From the NCBI GenBank assembly GCA_965200795.1, contig CBDAVB010000003.1:1-64000 (forward strand): a stretch of DNA of 64,000 bases. Reading direction: 5' to 3'. The notes under the pieces are model-generated. The model was not told the origin of the DNA. It did no database searches and saw nothing but the letters and a program-made list of their open reading frames with translations. Numbering within the stretch: the first letter of the stretch is position 1; each line of letters begins with the position of its first letter. The DNA comes from Parashewanella sp965200795 (GTDB lineage: Bacteria > Pseudomonadota > Gammaproteobacteria > Enterobacterales > Shewanellaceae). Of the stretch, positions 1 through 8,020 are shown piece by piece. The position numbers were made by a program, and so were the translations under genes.

Positions 1-135
1 ACTCTTTCATGATAACGCTCGAATAAAATAAAAATATGAACTGAAAGTACTATTTTATGATACACCGCAAAGTTTTTATAAATTTCCTGAGTTAAAAACT
101 TTTAAGCGACTACTTACTCTCCTCTCAGTTAAAAG

Positions 136-2250
136 ATGGCATCAGGATTAAACCGTCTTGACTCCACAGGGAGTGGTGCGACCGGCAAAGCGGAGCGCCG
201 CGTTCAAAGTTATCAAGATAAAGGTAAAGAACAAAAACTCGTCCGATTGGGACACCGTTCTAACGAAAGCTACGTCCCCGAAAAGGCCGGCGCTGCCCGA
301 GCGAAACATTTTCATCAAGGCTATAGACGTATTGAATCGCAAGGAGCACAGTATTCTCATCGTTCAATGCAAAGCAGAGACGGCTTTCAATGGTCAACAC
401 GCACTTCATTTGAAGAGTTCAATGCCTTCACACGCTCATTTCTTCAGCCTTCTGAACAAAGAGCGGTATATCGGGATTTCCTCGGTTACGATATAAAGAG
501 AATATTAAGTCGTCATAGTTCGGATTATGGCAACCGCAATGTACTGAAGGTGTTAAATTCCAACATAAAAAAAGCAGATGACAATGGCTCCCCCGTTATT
601 GTCGAGTGCCTTATCCGATATGCGTTGCATGCGGGTATTCCTGTTGATGTTCCTATTTTAAGTGCCTGCGTCACAGCCTATGGCAATGCGGCCCGCCACG
701 ATGCCGGGCTTTACTGGATACAAAAAGCAGAAGACGCGGCGGCTTTGTTCGGTACGTTAAAGCTGGCACAAAACGTCACCACCTTGAGTGCTCTTATTAC
801 GGCCTATGGTAACGCGGCCCGCCACGATGCCGGGCTTTACTGGATACAAAAAGCAGAAGACGCGGCGGCCTTGTTCGGTACGTTAAAGCTGGCACAAAAC
901 GTCACCACCTTGAGTGCTCTTATTACGGCCTATGGTAACGCGGCCCGCCATGATGCCGGGCTTTACTGGATAAAAAAAGCAGAAGACGTGGTGGCCTTGT
1001 TCGGTACGTTAAAGCTGACACAAAACGTCACCACCTTGAATGCTCGTATTACGGCCTATGGTAACGCGGCCCGCCACGATGCCGGGCTTTACTGGATAAA
1101 AAAAGCAGAAGACGTGGTGGCCTTGTTCGGTACGTTAAAGCTGGCACAAAACGTCACCACCTTGAGTGCTCTTATTACGGCCTATGGTAACGCGGCCCGC
1201 CATGATGCCGGGCTTTACTGGATAAAAAAAGCAGAAGACGTGGTGGCCTTGTTCGGTACGTTAAAGCTGACACAAAACGTCACCACCTTGAATGCTCGTA
1301 TTACGGCCTATGGTAACGCGGCCCGCCACGACGCCGGGCTTTACTGGATAAAAAAAGCAGAAGACGCGGCGGCCTTGTTCGAGACGTTAAAACTGACGCA
1401 AAACGTCACCACCTTGAATGCTCGTATTACGGCCTATGGTAACGCGGCCCGCCATGATGCCGGGCTTTACTGGATAAAAAAAGCAGAAGCCGCGGCGGCC
1501 TTATTCGAGACGTTAAAGCTGGCACAAAACGTCACCACCTTGAGTGCTCTTATTACGGCCTATGGTAATGCGGCCCGCCACGATGCCGGGCTTTACTGGA
1601 TAAAAAAAGCAGAGGACGTGGTGGCCTTGTTCGAGAAGTTAAAACTGACGCAAAACGTCACCACCTTGAATGCTCGTATTACGGCCTATGGTAACGCGGC
1701 CCGCCACGATGCCGGGCTTTACTGGATAAAAAAAGCAGAAGACGCGGCGGCCTTGTTCGGTACGTTAAAGCTGACACAAGACGTCACCACCCTGGAAGCG
1801 CTGATAAGCGCTTATGCTAATGTCGCCTTATTTTGTTCAATAAAAGATACAGCGGAAAAATACCAGTCTCGTGCTTTTTCCCTTTTAGACAACCTTGTGG
1901 AGAAGAAGGTCTTATGCGGTACCCTTGGCATACAAGAAGGTGAATCAAAGCCTAACTGTTTGACAATTGATTTTCATCACAGCGCATTAACGGGAAAAGC
2001 GGGTATCACGAAAATCAGCGAGATTATCACCACGGACGTGGCCGTCGCTGTTTTAATGAAGCACCTGAATAGTACAAAAGACCAAAAAAATATTAACATG
2101 CTTAGGTTAATTACGGGGTATCGGCATGGCATTCATTACCGCGCGGCTTTTGAGGTGGTGCTCCGGAGGCAAAGTCGGGTTGCTCGATATGAGACAGATA
2201 CTTCAAATCAAGGGTTGATGACAGTTTGGTTATCTTCAGTTAGTGAGTGA
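136..2250 (+). CDS. PPR-like tandem-repeat protein
   Basis: A 704-residue protein whose centre (residues about 180-557) is nine tandem copies of a 42-residue unit, exactly 126 bp each, starting at 673, 799, 925, 1051, 1177, 1303, 1429, 1555 and 1681, with a decayed tenth unit after 1806. Each unit reads VTTLSALITAYGNAAR, then HDAGLYWIQK, then AEDAAALFGTLKLAQN. The first and last blocks align with the two helices of a pentatricopeptide repeat (consensus vvTYNtLIdgy...eeAlklfeeM), with about seven extra residues between them. Two unit types alternate: AQN-VTTLSALI and TQN-VTTLNARI. PPR proteins bind single-stranded RNA and are rare in bacteria, so RNA binding or action inside a eukaryotic host is inference. 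The N-terminal 130 residues are basic and low-complexity; no signal peptide or membrane segment is seen. The Shine-Dalgarno before 136 is weak, so the true start could be later, for example at 367. A strong terminator follows. Confidence 0.8.
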   Translation: MASGLNRLDSTGSGATGKAERRVQSYQDKGKEQKLVRLGHRSNESYVPEKAGAARAKHFHQGYRRIESQGAQYSHRSMQSRDGFQWSTRTSFEEFNAFTRSFLQPSEQRAVYRDFLGYDIKRILSRHSSDYGNRNVLKVLNSNIKKADDNGSPVIVECLIRYALHAGIPVDVPILSACVTAYGNAARHDAGLYWIQKAEDAAALFGTLKLAQNVTTLSALITAYGNAARHDAGLYWIQKAEDAAALFGTLKLAQNVTTLSALITAYGNAARHDAGLYWIKKAEDVVALFGTLKLTQNVTTLNARITAYGNAARHDAGLYWIKKAEDVVALFGTLKLAQNVTTLSALITAYGNAARHDAGLYWIKKAEDVVALFGTLKLTQNVTTLNARITAYGNAARHDAGLYWIKKAEDAAALFETLKLTQNVTTLNARITAYGNAARHDAGLYWIKKAEAAAALFETLKLAQNVTTLSALITAYGNAARHDAGLYWIKKAEDVVALFEKLKLTQNVTTLNARITAYGNAARHDAGLYWIKKAEDAAALFGTLKLTQDVTTLEALISAYANVALFCSIKDTAEKYQSRAFSLLDNLVEKKVLCGTLGIQEGESKPNCLTIDFHHSALTGKAGITKISEIITTDVAVAVLMKHLNSTKDQKNINMLRLITGYRHGIHYRAAFEVVLRRQSRVARYETDTSNQGLMTVWLSSVSE
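673..1806 (+). repeat. Nine 126-bp in-frame tandem repeats
   Basis: Direct repeats with constant 126-bp period inside the PPR-like gene. Copies differ at only a few codons (ccgccac/ccgccat, gacgcggcg/gacgtggtg, ggcaca/ctgaca), which indicates recent expansion or gene conversion. The first copy is the most diverged at its 5' end. Confidence 0.97.
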
Positions 2251-2298
2251 TTGGATTGAATAATATCAAATGATGGCTTTTTTCTAATCCGGCGCGGC

Positions 2299-2329
2299 CC
2301 ATTTAGAGCAGTCCATCTAAATGGTTTTT
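2299..2329 (+). terminator. Rho-independent terminator after the PPR-like gene
   Basis: Perfect 9-bp stem CCATTTAGA / TCTAAATGG with an 8-nt loop, followed directly by TTTTT. It lies about 50 nt after the stop codon of the repeat-protein gene. Confidence 0.75.
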
Positions 2330-2396
2330 GTCCGAAAATGAGACAGCCGTTTTAAAAATGTGTATCAGTTTATCGGAGGGTTCTATCGGATACAGA

Positions 2397-2515
2397 CTCA
2401 CTTTAAGTGAGCAACATAGCATAGCTCGATAAAATCACTTAAAGTGAGCGGCGTGCTTTCGAGAATCGGTTAATGTGAGCAATCGCATTTTTATAAAATC
2501 ATTTATTGTGAGCGG
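2397..2515. repeat. Four iterated GTGAGC sites
   Basis: GTGAGC recurs at 2407, 2444, 2475 and 2508 (spacing 37, 31, 33). The first two copies sit in palindromes (CTCACTT-T-AAGTGAG and TCACTT-A-AAGTGA); the last two are half-decayed (TTAATGTGAGC, TTATTGTGAGC). This looks like a cluster of binding sites for one protein. Such multiple end repeats are known at the ends of some transposons (IS21 type), and the site borders a degraded IS, so an orphan transposon end is the likeliest reading. A plasmid-type iteron cluster is less likely. No gene lies between 2251 and 2570. Confidence 0.5.
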
Positions 2516-2570
2516 AAATTAGCTGATAAACGCGGGCAAACCGATTTATAAGTGCAAGCAACTACACCTG

Positions 2571-3398
2571 GCCGCTTGAAATAGATTGTTTAAACCTTCC
2601 ATCCGAGCATTCGTATACGTGGATGACCAGCGCCGTAAAATTCTCTCCGCATGCCTTTGAACCGTTTCAGGCGCTTTTCGGACTGGTTCTGACATTTCTA
2701 TGTTACCCAACTGTTTCTTAGCGAAATTAATGAGATACGTCAGCCTCCAACGGGCGGCGTGAGCGGTTTCAGCTTGACGTATCCGACGGAGTTGTTCCTT
2801 AATTCGCCAAGCTGTTGCTGTATTCAGGTCGCTGGACTCTAGCTCTGCAAGTGCTTCTTTTTGTTTCTCAGTAAGTGAGCCGTCTGCATTTTTCAGTACT
2901 GCCCGGCGCAGGCTCTTTGGATGCGGTTGGGTTTTTCTCTCCGCTTTACGTACTTCATCAACCGCTTTAGTGAACAGTCGCACAACATGGAACCAATCAA
3001 GCGTTACGTTAGCGTCCGGGAACTCTTCCTCTGCTGCTGACAGGAAAGCTCTTGACATATCACACACGACTTCAGGTACATTATCGGCTTTGCCTTGATG
3101 CTCTGTAAGAAAAGACTTAAATCGCTTAACGGTTTCCTTACCTTTTCCGGGCGCAGCGAACACAGCAGGCTTGTCTTTCTTGTCCAGGCCAATGAAAACA
3201 GTAACGATGCTCTGTAAGAATAGTTGCGGCCGCGTTTAGCCGCCGTTTCATCGAGTCCAATCGCTTTAAGCTTCCTCGTTCAGCTTCAATTTCGAGAACA
3301 AGTTCATTCGGTGAGCTTGACATATCAAGGTGTTGATTAACCAGCTTCCAAGGTTCCTGAATTCCAAGACCGAGCATCAAAACTTGAGTACCATCCAT
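2571..3398 (-). pseudogene. Degraded ISL3-family transposase (third copy)
   Basis: Homologous to the intact 423-aa ISL3 transposase at 3691-4962 but broken. It keeps the start MDGTQVLMLGLGI through ERGS. It then jumps, at a short AAG/AAGCTT microhomology near 3268-3275, to the region after DETAAKRG, losing the zinc-finger and middle part and shifting frame. It ends at LFQAAR without the natural C-terminus. Many third-position differences from the intact copies show it is an older insertion. Neither ISL3 terminal repeat is present. Its 5' edge is cut by an IS5 end at 3406. Confidence 0.85.
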
Positions 3399-3405
3399 GC
3401 TATTT

Positions 3406-3676
3406 AGTCGGCCATGAAAAACATCTAACATTCTGATCGCTAATAAAATATAGCTATTTAATGCATTCAATTTCGACCAGAAATGATATAGTTAACCTAC
3501 GGTTTCTGGTCGTTTTGGGTGCTAAAAGTGCTCAAAGAAAGTCCGTCAAATTTACCTCACGACAGTCTGTTTAATATCACAGACCAACTTCTGCAAACTC
3601 ACCCTTTACTCATTTTAGCTAATGCCTTTGATTGGCGAGCGTTGGAAGAAGAGTTCAAGCCGTTATACAAAAAATT
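3406..3676 (+). pseudogene. IS5-family element, left end only
   Basis: Begins with the IS5 terminal repeat AGTCGGCCATGAAAAACAT and matches the left 270 bp of the intact IS5 copy at 6408. It includes the first 50 or so codons of the transposase (ORF from 3519, reading LKESPSNLPHDSLFNITDQL). It is cut at 3676, where the ISL3 element starts. The start codon equivalent to ATG in the intact copy is GTG here. Confidence 0.88.
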
Positions 3677-5021
3677 GGCTCTTCGTCGTTTCATATGGAT
3701 TTGAGTAGATCTGATACAGGGCTAGCAATCATAAAAATCATGGTAATAAATGTTCCTGTATTACGATACCCTCTGGCTCGTGCTCTAGCCGCTTGAAATA
3801 GACTATTTAAACCTTCCATACGAGCATTCGTATAAGTGGATGACCAGCGCTGTAAAATTCTCTCTGCATGCCTTTCCACAGTTGCAAGTGCTTTTCGAAC
3901 GGGTTCTAACATCTCAATATCACCCAACTGCTCTTTTGCAAAATTAATGAAATACGTCAGCCTCCAGCGTGCAGCATGAGCGGTTTCAGCTTGACGTATC
4001 CACCTAAGTTGTTCCTTAATCCGCCAAGCTGTTGCTGTATTCAGGTCGCTGGATTCTAGCTCTGCAAGTGCTTCTTTTTGTTTCCCAGTAAATGAGCCAT
4101 CTGCATTTTTTAGTACTGCCCAGCGCAGGCTCTTTGGATGCGGTTGGATTTTTCTCTCCGTTTTACGTACTTCATCAACCGCTTTAGTAAACAGTTGCAC
4201 AACATGGAACCAATCAACCGTTACGTTAGCATCCGGGAACTCTTCCTCTGTTGCTGACAGAAAGGCTCTTGACATATCACACACGACTTCAAGTACATTA
4301 TCTGCTTTGCCTTGATGCTCTGTCAGAAAGGACTTAAATCGCTTAACGGTTTCCTTACCTTTTCCGGGCGTAGCGAACACAACAGGCTTGTCTTTCTTGT
4401 CCATATCAATGAAAACAGTAACATAGTTGTGGCCACGTTTAGCCGCCGTTTCATCGAATCCAATAGCTTTAAGTGCTGACAAGTCCATCAATGCTAATGC
4501 CTTGCTGACGTAGTGTTTGATGATGCGCCAAATACGTTTGTCACGAATTCCAACATATTCAGCACATGCCTTAACCGGCATTTCACGAGCCAGTACCAAT
4601 ACAGATTGTTCGAACAATAACGTGAATTTACTACCCGCTCTCGCCCAAGGGACATTGACACGCTTAACGCCATGCTCAGCACATCGAGTTCTCGGGACGT
4701 TTGCTTTGATATAACAGTGATGCTGAAAGAAATTGAGATGACGCCAAGTCAGCGATTTAAAGTCATGTGCCGGACAAGCTTTTGAGCAAGTCGGGCAGGG
4801 ATACAAGCTTCCTCGTTCAGCTTCAATTTCGAGAACAAGTTCATTAGGTGAGGCTAATATATCCAGGTGTTGGTTAACCAACTTCCAAGGCGCTTCTATA
4901 CCAAGGCCGAGCATCAAAACTTGATTTCCATCCATGTATTTACTTCCAACTCTTGACTGCAAAACTGGGTTTATTATCTCAGAAATAAATCCATTAAATC
5001 CACACTAAATGACGAAGAGCC
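3677..5021 (-). mobile_element. ISL3-family insertion sequence, copy 1 (1345 bp)
   Basis: Bounded by imperfect inverted repeats GGCTCTTCGTCGTTT (left) and GGCTCTTCGTCATTT (reverse complement of the right end). It is the same length as the copy at 61245-62589 and differs by only a few bases. The flanks (AAAAAATT left, TATATTTG right) are not an 8-bp duplication. The left side is a truncated IS5 and the right side a truncated ISAzo13 element, which points to recombination after insertion rather than a simple hop. Confidence 0.9.
3691..4962 (-). CDS. ISL3-family transposase
   Basis: Intact 423-residue DDE transposase. An N-terminal zinc-binding region (CPTCSKAC, then TRCAEHG) is followed by a helix-turn-helix area and the catalytic region. 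Candidate acidic residues are the Asp of GFDETA, the Asp of VCDMSRAF and the Glu of NARMEGLN. It differs from the copy at 61259-62530 at one visible residue (SFTGKQKEA here, SFTEKQKEA there). The start could be the later Met of MDGNQVLML (residue 10). Confidence 0.92.
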   Translation of the reverse strand: MQSRVGSKYMDGNQVLMLGLGIEAPWKLVNQHLDILASPNELVLEIEAERGSLYPCPTCSKACPAHDFKSLTWRHLNFFQHHCYIKANVPRTRCAEHGVKRVNVPWARAGSKFTLLFEQSVLVLAREMPVKACAEYVGIRDKRIWRIIKHYVSKALALMDLSALKAIGFDETAAKRGHNYVTVFIDMDKKDKPVVFATPGKGKETVKRFKSFLTEHQGKADNVLEVVCDMSRAFLSATEEEFPDANVTVDWFHVVQLFTKAVDEVRKTERKIQPHPKSLRWAVLKNADGSFTGKQKEALAELESSDLNTATAWRIKEQLRWIRQAETAHAARWRLTYFINFAKEQLGDIEMLEPVRKALATVERHAERILQRWSSTYTNARMEGLNSLFQAARARARGYRNTGTFITMIFMIASPVSDLLKSI

Positions 5022-5984
5022 TATATTTGCTGTGATAAGGCGGGTAGTAAACATTGTGAATCCTCAGTCTCGATTTTTCACTAAACTGCCTTAATCTGAA
5101 AAGATACTGAGTCCGGCATCCGCTATTCTCTGGGCCATTATCCGAAAAAATAACCAGTTCCTCGACCTCCGGGTGTTCGTCTTTAATTAAATCCCACCAC
5201 CACTCTAAAACGTCACAAATGAAGTCACTGGTTTTACTTGAGTTACCGTAAAGCACATGAAGCTGGTCGTTGTCCAGGTTCAGTATTCCGAACGGGATAA
5301 GTTTATCTTTTACATCCATATCGTGATCTAAAGCTTGCACCGCATCAATCTCTCCGGATTGACCGTGTCGAGAAAATTCACCCAAATTAACCGTGGCTTT
5401 GCAATCTATACTTATATTATACGGATAACTTTTTTATTCCCTGCCGTTTCTTTGTTGATTTTATTTACATTTTTAAAGATGGCGTCTGTTTGAGGAATTT
5501 TTTTGTGGCCTGGTTTTTTGAACTCGTTTCAGTTTGTAACCTAGTCGATTCAAAATGTCATTAATCGTTCTTTCTTTTGGTAACTCTTCACAGTCCCAGC
5601 CTTTTTCCTCAATCAGCTTTTTACGAACACCTTTAGCTGTAATTCGAGTGTAAGCAAATGAATTTTTAAATTTGGGATCAGCTTGTGACTCTGGATCGAC
5701 TAACGCCCGAATATCTACCTCCGGCTGAGGATTATTCTCCTCACTTCTATGCTTTCCTTCATAATGCCCGAAGCATTCAAACCCGGTTTCCAGCTCATGA
5801 AGCCCGGGTTCTGCAGCTTTTATCCCCCAGCCAAATCTGTTTCCGTTAATCTGGGACTACTCCCGCAACAGAAGGTTTTAGACACTTCAGCCATAAAGGC
5901 TCTTTTTTCCATTCCGTGAAGTTTATTTGAGGCAAGTTTGATTATCCGTCTGGACTCGCTAGAAATGTATATTGAAGTAGACAT
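5022..5984 (-). pseudogene. ISAzo13-type transposase remnant
   Basis: Reading leftward from ATG at 5984, the product matches the copy at 63287. It is broken at an A7 run (5496-5502 on this strand), where the frame must slip to continue from RPQK to IPQTDAIF. It is broken again by a few extra bases near 5420 (IRISIDC). The open part below 5385 carries GEFSRHGQSGEIDAV, a DDE-type block IFSDNGPENSGCRTQYL and YYPPYHSKY, then runs into the ISL3 end. The family is recognised from the block order seen in Rhodopirellula/ISAzo13 transposases; subfamily assignment is less certain. Confidence 0.75.
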
Positions 5985-6056
5985 CCGGCAGCAACATAAA
6001 CGATTCTAAGGACTCAACTATACTATTGCGGTAAAATTTAAATAGTAACGTCCCTT
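5022..6056 (-). mobile_element. ISAzo13-type element, copy 1, truncated
   Basis: The outer end AAGGGACGTT (reverse complement, 6047-6056) matches the end of the second copy at 59841. The inner end is cut by the ISL3 element at 5021. Sequence shared with copy 2 covers the non-coding leader and the transposase coding region. Confidence 0.75.
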
Positions 6057-6252
6057 ATTAGATGTCATAGCAGATATTATCTGCGAGCATATCGTTGGTA
6101 ATCGCCCGGGGAGAAAAGAACCGAGAGCAAAGAAAAGGCGACCGAAACCGACACCAAGATTGCAACACTCAAGAAAACAAGCACGTAGGCTTAAGATGTA
6201 TCAGAAGTAATTCTTAAGTTAGTGCCATTGCGTTTTAATCGCATTCACTGAT

Positions 6253-6407
6253 AAGTAGCTGACCATAAGTTTTCTGACATTTTTTGATGCCCGTCTTTAC
6301 CGCGCTACAGCGTTGCGACATAGCTACGGCTATGTTCCCTGCGTCGCGCCTTGTATCGCACCAAATCTGAGCGCCAAAATTGCGAACAAACTTATCGTCG
6401 GTTACTT
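6253..6407. repeat. MITE-like inverted-repeat element (copy a)
   Basis: Starts AAGTAGCTGACCATAAG and ends with the near-complement CTTATCGTCGGTTACTT. The interior contains the family core GCCCGTCTTTACCGCG. The neighbouring IS5 element inserted exactly at its right end. Nothing else is recognised between 6057 and 6252 apart from a basic stretch that gives no convincing gene. Confidence 0.8.
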
Positions 6408-7926
6408 AGTCGGTCATGAAAAACATCTAACATTCTGATCGCTAATAAAATATAGCTATTTGATACATTCAATTTCGACCAGAAATGATATAGTTAACCT
6501 ATGGTTTCTGGTCGTTTTGGGTGCTAAAAATGCTCAAAGAAAGCCCGTCAAATTTACCTCATGCCAGTCTGTTTAATATCACAGACCAACTTCTGCAAAC
6601 TCACCCTTTACTCATTTTAGCTAATGCCTTTGATTGGCGAGCGTTGGAAGAAGAGTTCAAGCCGTTATACAAAAAATTAGGCCGTAAAGCGAAGCCAATT
6701 CGGTTGATGTGCGGTTTGCTAATACTCAAGCAGCTCTACAAACTCAGCGATGAAGCCTTGGTCGAACAATGGCTGATGAACGTGTATTTTCAAGTGTTTT
6801 GTGGTGAGACAGAGTTTCAAACAGCACGCCCTTGTGATGCCAGTGAACTCAGTGTTTTTCGTAAGCGCATCGGTGAAAAAGGCTGTGAAAAAATCTTTGC
6901 ATTATCTGTGGCTTTACACGGTGACAAAGCTGAAGATGACACCGTGTACGTTGATACAACCGTCCAAGAAAAAGCCATTACTTATCAGACAGATAGCAAG
7001 CTTGCCATCAAGGTGGTTAACCGACTCAATAAACTTGCCAAAGTATTTGGGATCAAACAAAGGCGTACTTATGTCAAAGAAGTCAAACAGCTACGCATTG
7101 ACTGCCGAGGCTTTAGACATGCCAAAAATCGAAGCAAAGCCAGAAGAGCGTTAAAAAGGTTGCGTGTTATCGCAGGCAAGCTTTTAAGGGAGCTACAACG
7201 CAAACTTCCACAAGATGTCCTTGATTTACAAAAAGAGAATTTTACTAATTATGAAAAAGCCATTACACAGCAACGTAAAGACAAGAACAAGATTTACAGC
7301 CTTCATGAACCCGATGTTTACTGCGTAGGGAAAGGCAAAGACCATAAGCCATACGAGTATGGTAAAAAGGCTTCTGTCGTGCTCACAGAGCAGAGTCAAT
7401 TAATCATTGGTGTAACCAGTCATGACAAACATGAACAGGACTCAAAATTGCTTAAGCCTGCACTTGACCATGCCCATAAACACCGAAAGAGTAAAATCAC
7501 TACAGCCGTTGTAGATAAAGGCTATAAAGGATGTATGCAGTATGTTGACCAAGAAGTTGTTATCCCTAGTCGGCCATTAAAACGGGACTCGCAAGCAAAG
7601 AGAAAACGCAAAAGTGAACTCTGTAAAAAACGGGCGACAATTGAACCAGTAATCGGGCATTTGAAGAGTGATTTTAGGCTGTGTAAGAACTGGTTAAAGG
7701 GCAGTGTTGGCGACTCAATAAACCTTCTAATGGCTGCGTGTGCCTGGAACCTGAGAAAGTGGTTAGCCATTTTCTTTTTGCTCGAAAAAGATGGTGAGTT
7801 TTGGCTATTTTGTAGTGAAATTGATGCGAAATATAAGAAATGTTGCTTTTGGGTACGGCTCTGAATTTTGCGTAAATCAGATGCCGTACATTTTAAATCT
7901 TGAAGTTATGTTTTTCAGTACCGACT
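6408..7926 (+). mobile_element. IS5-family insertion sequence, copy 1 (1519 bp)
   Basis: Ends AGTCGGTCATGAAAAACAT (left) and, as reverse complement, AGTCGGTACTGAAAAACAT (right). It is flanked by a 4-bp direct repeat ACTT (6404-6407 and 7927-7930). It has the same length as the copy at 43187-44705, to which it is nearly identical. Confidence 0.9.
6530..7864 (+). CDS. IS5-family transposase (IS1478-like)
   Basis: 444 residues from the ATG at 6530; an in-frame GTG at 6521 is an alternative. The order of blocks is that of IS5-group transposases: an N-terminal helical region (FDWRALEEEFKPLY), the first catalytic Asp in YVDTTVQEKAITYP-type context (YQTDSKL), IYSLHEPDVYCVGKGK, KPYEYGKKASV, the second Asp in VVDKGYKG and the catalytic Glu in RATIEPVIGHLKSD. 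The protein is full length and probably active. It differs from copy 2 at a handful of residues (for example VEQWLMN here, VDEWLMN there). Confidence 0.93.
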   Translation: MLKESPSNLPHASLFNITDQLLQTHPLLILANAFDWRALEEEFKPLYKKLGRKAKPIRLMCGLLILKQLYKLSDEALVEQWLMNVYFQVFCGETEFQTARPCDASELSVFRKRIGEKGCEKIFALSVALHGDKAEDDTVYVDTTVQEKAITYQTDSKLAIKVVNRLNKLAKVFGIKQRRTYVKEVKQLRIDCRGFRHAKNRSKARRALKRLRVIAGKLLRELQRKLPQDVLDLQKENFTNYEKAITQQRKDKNKIYSLHEPDVYCVGKGKDHKPYEYGKKASVVLTEQSQLIIGVTSHDKHEQDSKLLKPALDHAHKHRKSKITTAVVDKGYKGCMQYVDQEVVIPSRPLKRDSQAKRKRKSELCKKRATIEPVIGHLKSDFRLCKNWLKGSVGDSINLLMAACAWNLRKWLAIFFLLEKDGEFWLFCSEIDAKYKKCCFWVRL

Positions 7927-7936
7927 ACTTATGTCA

Positions 7937-7962
7937 GGGAAAATCTGAACATGGATTTTCCC
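7937..7962. terminator. Hairpin downstream of gltS
   Basis: Perfect 9-bp inverted repeat GGGAAAATC / GATTTTCCC with an 8-nt loop, lying about 60 nt beyond the gltS stop codon and next to the IS5 end. It may serve as the gltS terminator; no long T-run follows on that strand. Confidence 0.45.
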
Positions 7963-8020
7963 TCCCGTATTTTTAAACGCGTTTTTAAATCTTGTAATAT
8001 GAAAGTCCTTTTCTTAAACC

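Noticed and set aside
148..496. Open frames on both strands within the first 360 bp of the PPR-like gene
   Set aside because: They lie entirely within the longer coding frame, lack ribosome sites and show no recognisable motif.
673..1806. Regular repeats considered as a CRISPR array
   Set aside because: The period is 126 bp, units are contiguous with no unique spacers and the repeat is in frame within a protein.
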